A DNA stretch of 64,000 nt. Source: Sarcodiotheca gaudichaudii. Lineage: Eukaryota > Rhodophyta > Florideophyceae > Gigartinales > Solieriaceae. Below, piece by piece: positions 45,088-53,592 of the stretch. A model generated the notes under the pieces. The model was not told the DNA's origin and did no database searches. It saw only the letters and a program-made list of their open reading frames with translations. The stretch is taken from contig JAUKVZ010000002.1 in NCBI GenBank assembly GCA_032355985.1, positions 372,001 to 436,000 on the forward strand, given 5' to 3'. Made by a program: the position numbers and the translations under genes. The stretch's first letter is position 1, and each line of letters begins with the position of its first letter.

Positions 45088-45786
45088 ATGAAACGCATTT
45101 GTGTGTTTGGCGCCGTCGGGCTCCTCATGGGAGCAATGCCGAGTGTCGCCATGGGCCAGGTGATCTATCACACCGGCCCGAATACCGGGTTCTTCACGCC
45201 GTTCGACAGCAACACCCCGGCGGGAACGCTCTATGGGGACAGCGGCTGGTTCGGTTCCGGCGGAGATGCGCCGGTCGCGGTCACCAAGATGACGTTGGGC
45301 GTGGCGGTCTACAGCGACGGCGTGATCTCGACCGAAGGTTCGACGGACCTGGTGTTCACCTTCAACGATGGCGATCCCAGCGGAATGGTGTTCGGTCCCG
45401 GAACCTCGCTCTACTCCACGACGATCGAAGACGTGATCCTGCCCGCGACCGATGACGGCCAGGTGGAGTTCTTTCAGGTCGAAATCCCGCTTCCGAGCGT
45501 GTTGACATCGGGCGGTTTCAACAACTTCGGCTTCAGCCTGGGTGTCGAAAACTTCGACTACGACGGCAGCTTCGGTTTCCAGAATCGCGGCGACTTCAAC
45601 GCCCTTGGGTTCTACACGAATAATGCTTCGCAGTTCACACCGGGTTCAGGATGGGGTCTCTTCGCGTTCGGACCGAATGATCCCGCCGACATCGCGAACT
45701 TCGTGATGACCCTCGAGGTGCCCGCACCGGGCAGCCTGGCCGTGCTCGGCCTCGGCATCTTCGCGGCAGGACGCCGCCGCCGCTGA
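45088..45786 (+). CDS. PEP-CTERM-type exported protein
   Basis: 232 residues; AGGAGAGCAGAGG precedes ATG 45088. A signal peptide (MKRICVFGAVGLLMGAMPSVAMG) leads into a beta-rich body of ~180 residues without catalytic motifs. The C-terminus 'VPAPGSLAVLGLGIFAAGRRRR' is a PEP-CTERM sorting tail: P-x-P motif, hydrophobic helix, Arg cluster. Such proteins are processed by exosortase and delivered to the surface or matrix. No exosortase gene is in this window. A strong terminator follows. Confidence 0.85.
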   Translation: MKRICVFGAVGLLMGAMPSVAMGQVIYHTGPNTGFFTPFDSNTPAGTLYGDSGWFGSGGDAPVAVTKMTLGVAVYSDGVISTEGSTDLVFTFNDGDPSGMVFGPGTSLYSTTIEDVILPATDDGQVEFFQVEIPLPSVLTSGGFNNFGFSLGVENFDYDGSFGFQNRGDFNALGFYTNNASQFTPGSGWGLFAFGPNDPADIANFVMTLEVPAPGSLAVLGLGIFAAGRRRR

Positions 45787-45879
45787 GCTGAGGAACGCAT
45801 CCGATCACCAGCGCCGATCGTCGCCAGTTTCAAGACGAGTGTGACGCGCGGCGCGTGTGACAGCGCAACCTACAAGACC

Positions 45880-45909
45880 AGCCCCTGGCAATTTGCCAGG
45901 GGCTTTTTT
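45880..45909 (+). terminator. Rho-independent terminator
   Basis: An 11-bp perfect stem AGCCCCTGGCA (45880-45890) with TGCCAGGGGCT (45894-45904), 3-base loop, then a T-run. It ends the PEP-CTERM transcript. Confidence 0.9.
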
Positions 45910-46094
45910 GCGTATGGAGGCGGCCGGAACTCGACGCCATCGGCGCCGCAAGGCACACCCGCATCCAGCTTGGTTCGCCTTCCATGTTGACTCACTCGAA
46001 CACGTTGGGCGTCTCCGGCTTGCGGAATCGCATGACGCCGACCATGCTGAACACGACCCCGCTGCGCACATTCACGACATCGATGGCCCTCGCA

Positions 46095-46604
46095 ATGAAT
46101 CACTACAGAACTGGCCCGGAAACAGCTCGACTCGAACATCGGGCGCTCACGCCCGATGACGCCAGCGCGTTCTTTACACTGAACAGCCATCCCGAAGTCA
46201 TGCGATTTACCGGCGAGCCGCCGCTTCAGTCAATCGAGGAAGCCAGATTCGCGCTCGAGAACTACCCGGACTTCAAGACGGTCGGCTACGGACGATGGGG
46301 CTGCGTTCTCAAGGAGACGCAGACAGTCATCGGATTCTGTGGGCTCAAGCGACTGGCCGAACTTGACGAGGTCGATGTCGGTTACAGATTCCTGCCGGAG
46401 TACTGGGGGCGCGGCCTTGCGACGGAGGCGTGCGCCGCGAGCATCGAGTTCGGATTTCGCACGCTCGGCCTCAAGAGAATCATCGGGCTGGTGCTTCAGG
46501 AGAATGCCGCATCCATCCGAGTTCTTGAGAAGGTCGGCATGCATGCCGATGGCCAGGTGTCCTACGACGGCGAGACCGCACTGCGCTACGTGATCAAGCG
46601 ATAG
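46095..46604 (+). CDS. GNAT-family N-acetyltransferase (RimJ/RimL-like)
   Basis: 169 residues from ATG 46095 (ATG 46083 is equally possible; neither has a clear SD). The pattern is RimJ/RimL-like: 'ARLEHRALTPDDASAFFTLNSHPEVMRFTGEPP', 'VIGFCGLKRLAELDEVDVGYRFLPEYWGRGLATEA' (acetyl-CoA loop GRGLATE) and 'LVLQENAASIRVLEKVGM'. It may acetylate protein N-termini or a small molecule. About 185 bases between the preceding terminator and this start hold no recognised gene; a short minus-strand frame there ending near 45994 ('VGVMRFRKPETPNVFE') is too brief to call. Confidence 0.85.
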   Translation: MNHYRTGPETARLEHRALTPDDASAFFTLNSHPEVMRFTGEPPLQSIEEARFALENYPDFKTVGYGRWGCVLKETQTVIGFCGLKRLAELDEVDVGYRFLPEYWGRGLATEACAASIEFGFRTLGLKRIIGLVLQENAASIRVLEKVGMHADGQVSYDGETALRYVIKR

Positions 46605-46664
46605 CCCCACCTCACCCGCCCGGCCGCTTGTTCCCTGCAGGCATCGCTTCGGACCTGCAGACTC

Positions 46665-47576
46665 TCAGTTCGCAGCATCGGAATCACGACGGGCGACGCA
46701 CATGAGCGTCGTCGCGGCGGCGGCGCTATTGCAATCGATCCGCGACAGCCGTTGCGCCACGCGGATTCGCCAGTCAGCACGGCCGCGCTCGCCGTCGAGG
46801 ATCGCACTGCCGACCCTTTGGTTGTGTGCGTAGACCCGAACCTCAAATCCCTGCGGCTCCAGGACCCGGTGGAACATCGTTGCATCAACGCCATCGCCGA
46901 CCCGATGGTGGATCTCGGTGGCGATAGCCCATGCTTGTTCGTCGTCGGCCGCACGGTGTCCGCCCCGGCCCATGACCCGGTAGATCGGTTTGCGTATCTC
47001 CCACAGCGCCTTGCCCAGGCCGCGAAAGGCATAAGCCGAGCGCTGCGGATCGTTATCAGTCACCAGCAGACCCCCGGGCTTGAGCAGTCGGCCGGCGGCA
47101 GCGAGCGTCCCGGGCATGTCGTCACAGTGGTGGATGGTGGCATTGATCACGACAAGATCCGCGAAACCGGACACAAACGGTAGATCCTGCGCATCGGCCA
47201 GCAGTGGCACGTAGCCGTGCTCGCGAGCGATCAGCAGTGACCCACGCGCCACGTCGACACCCACCAGCAAGGCGGCATTCGATACGCCGAGCGCCACGCC
47301 GACGTTGCCCGGCCCGCACCCGATGTCCACGACGACCTTGCCATTCCAGTCCCCCGAGACCGCTTGCCAACGTTGCACAAACTCCGGGTAGCGGTGCACC
47401 GACCGCAACCAATCTTCCATCCACTGGGTTTGCCCGAAGTAATACGTGTTGGCGTCCAGACCGGGCGACTGACGGGTCGGGGGGCATTCGATGATGCCGT
47501 CTTCGGCGACCGAGACCTTGGCGTCTTCACGCAGATACGGTCCAAGCCGCGCAATCGCATCGTTCGGCTGCGCCAT
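46665..47576 (-). CDS. Class I SAM-dependent methyltransferase
   Basis: 303 residues from ATG 47576 (ATG 47594 also in frame). After ~75 residues of lead ('LDANTYYFGQTQWMEDWLRSVHRYPEFVQRW') come motif I 'VVVDIGCGPGNVGVAL', 'LVGVDVARGSLLIA', 'LADAQDLPFVSGFADLVVINATIHHCDD' and 'RLLKPGGLLVTDNDP', the UbiE/Methyltransf_11 pattern. The C-terminal ~100 residues are specific to this protein. The acceptor is unknown. It is transcribed away from the tRNA-Asp region. Confidence 0.88.
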   Translation of the reverse strand: MAQPNDAIARLGPYLREDAKVSVAEDGIIECPPTRQSPGLDANTYYFGQTQWMEDWLRSVHRYPEFVQRWQAVSGDWNGKVVVDIGCGPGNVGVALGVSNAALLVGVDVARGSLLIAREHGYVPLLADAQDLPFVSGFADLVVINATIHHCDDMPGTLAAAGRLLKPGGLLVTDNDPQRSAYAFRGLGKALWEIRKPIYRVMGRGGHRAADDEQAWAIATEIHHRVGDGVDATMFHRVLEPQGFEVRVYAHNQRVGSAILDGERGRADWRIRVAQRLSRIDCNSAAAATTLMCVARRDSDAAN

Positions 47577-47991
47577 ATGTCTCACAAATCCCAAGCAACC
47601 TTGGCCCGGCAGGACGGCACGACGGCACGACGGTCATGCCTCTTTCCAAAATCTTAACTCTTCTCAACTCGATTTTCACCACATCGGCTTGCGAGACTGT
47701 CCGCCAGACATCTCAGCTTCGCCCGTGTACAAACTGCCGACCAGGTGATCGGCCGGCGCAGGCCGTCTCGATTCCTGGCGTACGCCGCTGCATGGTTGAA
47801 TGAACCAAGCCTGTCCCAAGGCGATACAGACGCCGTCCATTGCGCGCGATGTGACATGCGACCGAACTCACTCAATCGCACCCGCAGCAGCCCCCGCAAC
47901 GCCATAGCGATCGGGCGCCGATTGGCACGGTTCGGTGCAAAACGAACAACCGCGTTTCCCAGCCCTGAGGCCGAAAAACGCGGTTTCGTAA
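47577..47991. other. Intergenic stretch between methyltransferase and tRNA-Asp
   Basis: No supported gene. It holds a short tandem repeat of GACGGCAC (2.6 copies, about 47613-47634) and, next to the tRNA, a 10-bp inverted repeat listed separately. A minus-strand open frame that runs from the tRNA to 47654 has no SD and no family resemblance. No integrase or attachment-site duplication was seen. Confidence 0.5.
47948..47985 (-). terminator. Candidate terminator of tRNA-Asp
   Basis: Minus-strand stem AACCGCGTTT/AAACGCGGTT (47976-47985 with 47948-47957), 18-base loop with its own GC pairing, followed by GTTCGTTTTG. It starts 7 bases after the tRNA 3' end. The T-run is weak. Confidence 0.55.
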
Positions 47992-47998
47992 CGAGGCG

Positions 47999-48038
<40 letters not shown>

Positions 48039-48065
48039 AACTCTAACCAATTGAGCGACCGCCCC
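47992..48065 (-). tRNA. tRNA-Asp (GTC)
   Basis: 74 bases fold as a complete cloverleaf: acceptor GGGGCGG/CCGCCTC with one G-T pair, D arm with GGTTAGAG, anticodon stem CCGGA/TCCGG with loop CTGTCGA (anticodon GTC), and T arm GCGGG-TTCGAGT-CCCGT. Base 73 is G, the Asp identity discriminator. CCA is not encoded. Confidence 0.96.
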
Positions 48066-48140
48066 AAATCTCTTCTCTCGCACCCCTGCAATCGCCATCA
48101 AGGCCCTGAGACCCCGATCTTGACGCAGGTGAGAGGGGTA

Positions 48141-48168
48141 AATGTAGCCGCGCGGATGGGTGTGTCAA
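48141..48168 (-). promoter_or_regulatory. Promoter of tRNA-Asp
   Basis: On the minus strand TTGACA (48168-48163), 16-base spacer and TACATT (48146-48141). The transcript would start about 70 bases before the tRNA. Confidence 0.7.
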
Positions 48169-48254
48169 GCCGAACGAGGATCCGCCGACCCCCTGGCGAC
48201 CCCGGCCCGATCGCCCGGCCCGGGATGCCCGATTCCCGGCCCCAGCGGCCCCTC

Positions 48255-51113
48255 CTATTTCCCGCCGAACCACGTCCGCGAGCACGCTGAATCCACCTTC
48301 AGCGGCACGCTCAGCTCCATCGCCTCCTCCATCATCGAGACCACCCGCTCGCGAACCTCCTCCGCCTTCTTCTCGGGCGCCTCGAAGACGAGCTCATCGT
48401 GGATCTGCAGCAGCATCAACGCATCCGTCGGCGCCTGCTCCAGATCCGAGCGATACAGGTTGATCATCGCAACCTTAATAAGGTCAGCCGCCGATCCCTG
48501 GACGACCGAGTTGATCGCCATGCGCTCAGAGAGCGAGCGCCGATTGGGATTGCGCGAATCGATCTCCGGAATCAGGCGGCGGCGTCCGAGAATCGTCTCC
48601 ACATACCCATGATCCTGCGCCTGCGCGATGCACTCCTCCAGAAACGTCGTGATGCCCGGGAAGCGCGCCTTGTAGTCGGCGATGATCGCCGCGGCTTCCT
48701 TGTCGCCAATCCCCAGCCGCCGCGCCAGTCCAAACGGCGTGATGCCATACACGATCCCGAAGTTCACCATCTTCGCGGCGCTGCGCTGCTCGCTCGTCAC
48801 CTCATCCGGCTGCACACCTGCAATCTGCGCCGCCACCTCACGATGAATGTCATCCCCGCGCCGGAAAGCCTCCGTCAGCGCTTCATCCTTCGATAGATGC
48901 GCAAGCAGCCGAAGCTCGATCTGCGAGTAATCCGCCGTGATCAGCAGACGCCCCTTCGGCGCAACGAACGCTTTGCGTATGTCCCGCCCGATCTCCGTAC
49001 GAATGGGAATGTTCTGCAGATTCGGATCGGAGCTCGACAGCCGACCAGTCGCCGCCACCGTCTGGTTGAAGGACGCATGCACACGACCCGTCGCGGGATT
49101 GATCGCCTCCTTCAGCGACACGAGATACGTATTCACCAGCTTCGTGAGCTGGCGATACTCGACGATCATCGCCGGCACAGGCGTCTCGATCTCCGGATCC
49201 GCGGCCAGCTTCTCCAGCACCTCAACATCCGTCGAATAGCCAGTCTTCGTCTTCTTAATCGGCCGAATGCCAAGGCCCGGCGCTTCCTCATCCTCCGGCT
49301 TGTTGAACAGCACGCCCGACAACTGCTTGGGCGAATCCGGATTGAAGACCCGCGGCGACGCCTCATTGATCGCTTCGCGAAGCTCCTCGATCCGCCCCCG
49401 CAATCGCTCCGCCTGATGATCCAGCTCATCCGGATCAACCTGCACGCCATTCCACTCAAGCTCCGCCAGCGCCATCACCAGCGGCATCTCGAGCGTTTCA
49501 AACAGCTCCACCAGATCCTTCGCCTGCAGATCCTCACTCAACTTCTGCATCAGGCGCAGCGAGATGTCCGCATCCTCAGCCGCATACGGCGTCGCCGCCT
49601 CCAGCGGAACCTCAGCAAACGTTCGCTGGTTCTTCCCCGTCCCGATCAGATCCTTGATCGACACGCACTCGTAATCGAGCAGCGCAAGCGCCAGCGCATC
49701 CATGCTGTGCGACGAACGCGATGAATCAACGAGATAGCTGGCGATCATCGAATCAAAGCCGCACGCCTCGCCCCCGGCCGCATCCGCTGCGCCGACGCCG
49801 CGAAGCTGAACACCATGCTTGCGCAGCACGATCGCGTCATACTTGAGATTGTGCCCGTACTTCGGCTGCTTCGGATCCTCAAGCACAGGCCGCAGCGCCT
49901 CGATCACCGTCTCCTGATCCAGATGCTTCTTCGGCTCCGGCGAGCGCACCGGAATGTACGCGCCCGTGCCCGGCGCTACCGAAACCGATATGCCGCACAG
50001 ATCGCACAACATTGGCGTGACCGAAGTTGTCTCCGTATCGAACGCGAAGATCGGCGCCTTCTTCAGCTTCGCAACCAACGACTGCAACTGCTTCTTCGTT
50101 CGGATGCACTCGTAGTCGCCATCTCGCTCCACGCTGATTGTCTGATCAAAAAGCCCGCCCGTAAATGCGGCGCCTCCCTGCTTCTCCTTCTTCTGTTGCG
50201 ACTTCTCCTGCTCCTCCAGCTGCGCCGGCGAATCTTCCTCGCCGACGAGCTGCTTGAGCTCAGTCTGATACCGGTTGAACCCCAGCTCTTTCAGCGCCGG
50301 CATCAGCGCCGCCAGATGCAGCTTCCCGACTGCCGCATTCTCCAAGTCGAAATCAACATCAAGCTCATCGCGCAGCGTGACAAGATCCTTCGAAAGCGGC
50401 AGCGAATCTGCGGCCGCCCGCAGGCGCTCGCCTCGCTTGCCCTTGATCTCATCCGCATGCGCCATCAGCTCATCAAGTGAGCCATACTGCGCGATCAACT
50501 GCGCCGCCGTCTTCGGCCCGATGCCCTCAACACCCGGCACATTGTCCACCGTGTCGCCCATCAGCGTGAGCATGTCGACAACCTGCTCCGGCGTGATCCC
50601 CTTCTCTTCCTCAAGCCAGGCCGTGTCGAGCGTCTCATCCTTATGCACGTCATACATCTCGACGCGCCCCGGCACGAGCAGCTGCTGTAAGTCCTTGTCC
50701 TTGGACACGATCTTCACGAGCACATCATCCCGCTCGCGCACCAGCCGTCGCGCCAGCGTCGCGATGACGTCATCCGCCTCGACGCCCTCCATCGCCAGCA
50801 CCGGAGCGCCGATCGTCTCCAGAATCGACACACATCGCTCAACCTGCGGCGCCAGCGTCTCCGGCGGCGCATCGCGATTCGCCTTGTACTCCGGATAAAT
50901 CTCCGATCGAAAGGTCCCGCGATCGCCCGAAGCGTCAATGACAACCGCCAGGTAATCCGGATCGCACGCGCGAAGCAGCTTGAAGAGCATGCCGACAAAG
51001 CCGAACGTCGCGTTCGTCGGCTCCTTCGTCACCGGCGATGTCATCGCCGTGCGAATCGCGTGATACGCCCGGAAGAACTGCGCGTGGCCGTCAATGAGAT
51101 AGAGCGTCTTCAT
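48255..51113 (-). CDS. polA: DNA polymerase I
   Basis: 952 residues with three domains. The N-terminal 5'-3' flap nuclease shows 'LYLIDGHAQFFRAYHAI', 'EGVEADDVIATLARRL', 'VSKDKDLQQLL' and 'NVPGVEGIGPKTAAQL'. The 3'-5' exonuclease domain keeps its D-x-E motif ('FAFDTETTS', ~360), so proofreading is likely active, and later 'HNLKYD' and 'YAAEDADI'. The polymerase domain has motif A 'TADYSQIELRLLAHLS' (~729), motif B 'RSAAKMVNFGIVYG' (~778) and motif C 'QIHDELVFE' (~906). An insertion of Lys/Gln/Glu-rich sequence ('EEQEKSQQKKEKQGG') links the nuclease domains. It fills gaps in repair and removes primers. It follows the GlmU-like gene by 3 bases. Confidence 0.97.
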   Translation of the reverse strand: MKTLYLIDGHAQFFRAYHAIRTAMTSPVTKEPTNATFGFVGMLFKLLRACDPDYLAVVIDASGDRGTFRSEIYPEYKANRDAPPETLAPQVERCVSILETIGAPVLAMEGVEADDVIATLARRLVRERDDVLVKIVSKDKDLQQLLVPGRVEMYDVHKDETLDTAWLEEEKGITPEQVVDMLTLMGDTVDNVPGVEGIGPKTAAQLIAQYGSLDELMAHADEIKGKRGERLRAAADSLPLSKDLVTLRDELDVDFDLENAAVGKLHLAALMPALKELGFNRYQTELKQLVGEEDSPAQLEEQEKSQQKKEKQGGAAFTGGLFDQTISVERDGDYECIRTKKQLQSLVAKLKKAPIFAFDTETTSVTPMLCDLCGISVSVAPGTGAYIPVRSPEPKKHLDQETVIEALRPVLEDPKQPKYGHNLKYDAIVLRKHGVQLRGVGAADAAGGEACGFDSMIASYLVDSSRSSHSMDALALALLDYECVSIKDLIGTGKNQRTFAEVPLEAATPYAAEDADISLRLMQKLSEDLQAKDLVELFETLEMPLVMALAELEWNGVQVDPDELDHQAERLRGRIEELREAINEASPRVFNPDSPKQLSGVLFNKPEDEEAPGLGIRPIKKTKTGYSTDVEVLEKLAADPEIETPVPAMIVEYRQLTKLVNTYLVSLKEAINPATGRVHASFNQTVAATGRLSSSDPNLQNIPIRTEIGRDIRKAFVAPKGRLLITADYSQIELRLLAHLSKDEALTEAFRRGDDIHREVAAQIAGVQPDEVTSEQRSAAKMVNFGIVYGITPFGLARRLGIGDKEAAAIIADYKARFPGITTFLEECIAQAQDHGYVETILGRRRLIPEIDSRNPNRRSLSERMAINSVVQGSAADLIKVAMINLYRSDLEQAPTDALMLLQIHDELVFEAPEKKAEEVRERVVSMMEEAMELSVPLKVDSACSRTWFGGK

Positions 51114-51116
51114 CCG

Positions 51117-52334
51117 CTAGTGACCCGGCACGGATCGATTCAACGCCGCAAGGTGAAGCGCCGACAGACGCTCCAGATACGCCTCCGATGGACGCACATC
51201 CCGACGCGCCATGACACGATCCATCACCTCAAGGAACTTCTCCAGCCGAAACGCCTGCGGCTCCGCATCCGTCACCCACGCAAACGCATCCACTGTCGAA
51301 GGCGGCGCCGCCGTACACGCCACCATCGCGCCCACGCCAAACACCGAACCCGTCATGATCCGCGTGCCAATCGCAAACTTCACATGATCGCCAATGATGC
51401 TGCCGAGAAACGTCAGCCCCGTCTTGCGCCGGGGACGATCCACGCGCGAACGAATCGGAACCTCGCCATACGTATTCAGCAAGTTCGAGTTCGTCGTCCC
51501 GGCGCCGAGGTTCGCCCACTCACCGACCCATGAATCACCGAGATGACCATCATGCGACTTATTCGCGAGCCCCTGAAAAATCGTCCCGCCCACTTCGCCG
51601 GCGATCTTGCAGCGCGGTCCGATCGCCGTGTTCGCTTTGATCAGCGCATGATCCAGCACCGTCGAGCCGCGCCCGATGTACACAGGCCCGCACAGCACAG
51701 CTCCCGGCCTGATGACCGCATCCTCATCAATAACCACCGGCCCGTGCTCGGCGTCAAACGTCACATTCGGAAACACCTGCGCGCCGGCCGCGACACACAC
51801 CGGATGCTCACCGACCATGTGGCTGCTATGAGGCGCCCCGCCCGCGCCCCGGCTCGTCATGTGCTGCAGATCCATCGCAATGGCGGCGTCACGATGGCGA
51901 ATGACATCCTCAGGGCCGTGCAGCAGCCGCACATCGGCGACTTCGCGGCTGTCACATTCATCCGGCGCATCAAACGTCTCCAGGAACGCCAGCGCATCCC
52001 CGCCATCGACACGCAGCGCAACCACCTCGCCGCCGGAACTCAGCATGGCCTGATTCGGTTCGAGATCCTTGATCTCAGGTGCAGGCGTCACACATCGCCC
52101 GTTGATCAGCAGGCAATCGCCCTCCAGCGAATCAGGATTCACCGCTGCATCGCCAGCGTCGACAAGCCCTTCCAACTCCGGCGGCGTCGCCAGCGCTGAA
52201 CAGGAACCGCCCACGAAGCGCTCGATGCGCTCGCGATTCGTTAGTGCGCCCGTGCGAATATCAAAAGCCGCGCGAAGGTCATTCAGCGGCGAAAGATCAC
52301 CCTGTCCGTCATCAAAGACGATCAGCTTCGTCAT
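51117..52334 (-). CDS. GlmU-like putative sugar nucleotidyltransferase with left-handed beta-helix
   Basis: 405 residues. The N-terminus 'LIVFDDGQGDLSPLNDLRAAFDIRTGALTNRERIERF' matches the alternative GlmU-type family described from Bacteroidetes rather than E. coli GlmU. The C-terminal ~200 residues are hexapeptide repeats ('VIRPGAVLCGPVYIGRGSTVLDHALIKANTAIGPRCKIAGEVGGTIFQGLANKSHDGHLGDSWVG', 'EWANLGAGTTNSNLL'), the acetyltransferase beta-helix. It likely makes UDP-GlcNAc or a related sugar nucleotide. ATG 52334 has no SD; a TACACT box ends 7 bases before it. polA starts 3 bases after the stop, so they share a transcript. Confidence 0.8.
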   Translation of the reverse strand: MTKLIVFDDGQGDLSPLNDLRAAFDIRTGALTNRERIERFVGGSCSALATPPELEGLVDAGDAAVNPDSLEGDCLLINGRCVTPAPEIKDLEPNQAMLSSGGEVVALRVDGGDALAFLETFDAPDECDSREVADVRLLHGPEDVIRHRDAAIAMDLQHMTSRGAGGAPHSSHMVGEHPVCVAAGAQVFPNVTFDAEHGPVVIDEDAVIRPGAVLCGPVYIGRGSTVLDHALIKANTAIGPRCKIAGEVGGTIFQGLANKSHDGHLGDSWVGEWANLGAGTTNSNLLNTYGEVPIRSRVDRPRRKTGLTFLGSIIGDHVKFAIGTRIMTGSVFGVGAMVACTAAPPSTVDAFAWVTDAEPQAFRLEKFLEVMDRVMARRDVRPSEAYLERLSALHLAALNRSVPGH

Positions 52335-52341
52335 GCCGGGC

Positions 52342-52347
52342 AGTGTA
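52342..52347 (-). promoter_or_regulatory. -10 box of the GlmU-like/polA operon (leaderless)
   Basis: TACACT on the minus strand ends 7 bases before ATG 52334. No clear -35 is present at 16-18 bases and there is no SD. Confidence 0.35.
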
Positions 52348-52380
52348 GCGATCGCCCGGAATCATCGAGGTCGCATCGAT

Positions 52381-53427
52381 TCAGCGAGCAGCGACGCTCG
52401 CCTCAGCCTCATCGTCACTGATCGGCTCTTGCTCATCCGGCGAAGCGATCTCCGTGCCATCTCCCGGCCCGTACATATCAGCGGGCGTCGAAAGCGCAAG
52501 CAGATTCGCCGCAGAGGCGCTGGTGTCGCCGAGAGCGATCGCATCATCAATCGCCAGCCGGGCATCCTCCGTATCGCCCAGCAGCAGCTTGCAGGATGCC
52601 AACATGAACGACGAATCCGCCGTCGGCTCCGCGCGGCCGTACCTGGCCGCCAGATTCTCGATGCGCTTCTGGATCCCTTCGCTCATCGGCGCCCGCATCG
52701 CGCCAGAGGCGTCAATTCGAAACGCCCGCCGCATGGCCCACAGAGCAAGCTCCTGATCGCCGCACAACGCCGCCGACAGCGCATAGCCCACCTTCGGCGT
52801 GCCATCCTGAAGATCCGCATTCGCCTGCTCTGAGAAGTACGCCAGCGCCCGATCACTGTGCCCGGACTCAAGCATGCGCCATGCCCGATTCATCGCCACC
52901 GGAGCTGCGACCGCCTGCTCCACACGCGATGAATCCAGCACCACCGCATTATGACGCGGCGCATACATGCGATCCCGATTCGGATCGACTGCCGGCTCCA
53001 CATATCGCGGCTGCGGCGAGTACCCATCAGGCACGCGCCCATACTTCGTGTATGTGCCAGGCCCACGCACATAACCGCCGTAGTAGTAGCTCGGCCCGCA
53101 GTTGTTGTATGTCGGCCTGTAGTACCGGCGCGGATAGGCGACGTAATAGCCGCTCTTGCGATACGCATACTTGCCCGGGCCGCAGTAGCCGCGGTTGTAT
53201 CCGCCATACCCGTACAGGCGCTGATAGGACCGCGCCCGCGCCCTGTAGTACGTGCTGCCGCACCCGCCGTAGTAGCCGCCGGAGGAATAACTGACGCCGA
53301 TGCTGATCCCGCCTCCGGAGGAGCTGTACCCGACGCATCCGCCCGCCGAAGCAGGCGTCGCCATGAACAGCGCGCCAAGCGTCGCCGCGCCCGTGAGGCA
53401 GGCTCGTGTGATCAGTGAGCTTCGCAT
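52381..53427 (-). CDS. Exported Gly/Tyr/Arg-rich protein with TPR-like C-terminal half
   Basis: 348 residues; CAGGAGG precedes ATG 53427. A signal peptide ends near 'ATPASA'. Residues ~28-150 are low complexity, rich in Gly, Tyr, Ser and Arg ('GYSSSGGGISIGVSYSSGGYYGG', 'YRARARSYQRLYGYGGYNRGY'). Residues ~170-330 are helical with TPR-like repeats ('AWRMLESGHSDRALAYFSEQANADLQDG', 'GYALSAALCGDQELALWAMRRAF', 'SFMLASCKLLLGDTEDARLAIDDAI'). It may be an envelope-associated scaffold. No family name is recognised. Confidence 0.72.
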   Translation of the reverse strand: MRSSLITRACLTGAATLGALFMATPASAGGCVGYSSSGGGISIGVSYSSGGYYGGCGSTYYRARARSYQRLYGYGGYNRGYCGPGKYAYRKSGYYVAYPRRYYRPTYNNCGPSYYYGGYVRGPGTYTKYGRVPDGYSPQPRYVEPAVDPNRDRMYAPRHNAVVLDSSRVEQAVAAPVAMNRAWRMLESGHSDRALAYFSEQANADLQDGTPKVGYALSAALCGDQELALWAMRRAFRIDASGAMRAPMSEGIQKRIENLAARYGRAEPTADSSFMLASCKLLLGDTEDARLAIDDAIALGDTSASAANLLALSTPADMYGPGDGTEIASPDEQEPISDDEAEASVAAR

Positions 53428-53531
53428 CGTTCGTCCTCCTGCCGGAGTATGCCGATCTGCGGCGTGTCCTCTGTATCAACTATAGACCCGGCGCCTTTAT
53501 TCGCCGAGCGCAAGTCACTTCATTCGCCCAT

Positions 53532-53562
53532 GAAAAAAGGCCCCGCACGATTGCGGAGCCTT
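53532..53562 (-). terminator. Rho-independent terminator of the 53593 gene
   Basis: Minus-strand stem AAGGC-T-CCGCA / TGCGG-G-GCCTT with one mismatch, 4-base loop, then TTTTTT. It lies 31 bases after the stop. Confidence 0.78.
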
Positions 53563-53592
53563 GTGATATGCAATCAATCAGTCACAGGGCGT

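Noticed and set aside
45990-46110. Minus-strand 36-codon frame ending 'VGVMRFRKPETPNVFE'
   Set aside because: It looks faintly protein-like, possibly a gene remnant, but it is short, begins after a stop without a start codon and overlaps the GNAT start region.
46665-48065. Genomic island or integrated element at tRNA-Asp
   Set aside because: No integrase, no direct repeat of the tRNA 3' end and no phage-type gene were seen on the downstream side.
47868-48101. Minus-strand frame reading 'GAVAQLVRVPDCRSGGCGFESRPPRY'
   Set aside because: This is the well-known spurious translation across a tRNA gene, here tRNA-Asp.
48897-50480. Long plus-strand open frames opposite polA (275 and 221 residues)
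   Set aside because: Leu/Arg/Gln-rich antisense shadows of a clear DNA polymerase I gene.
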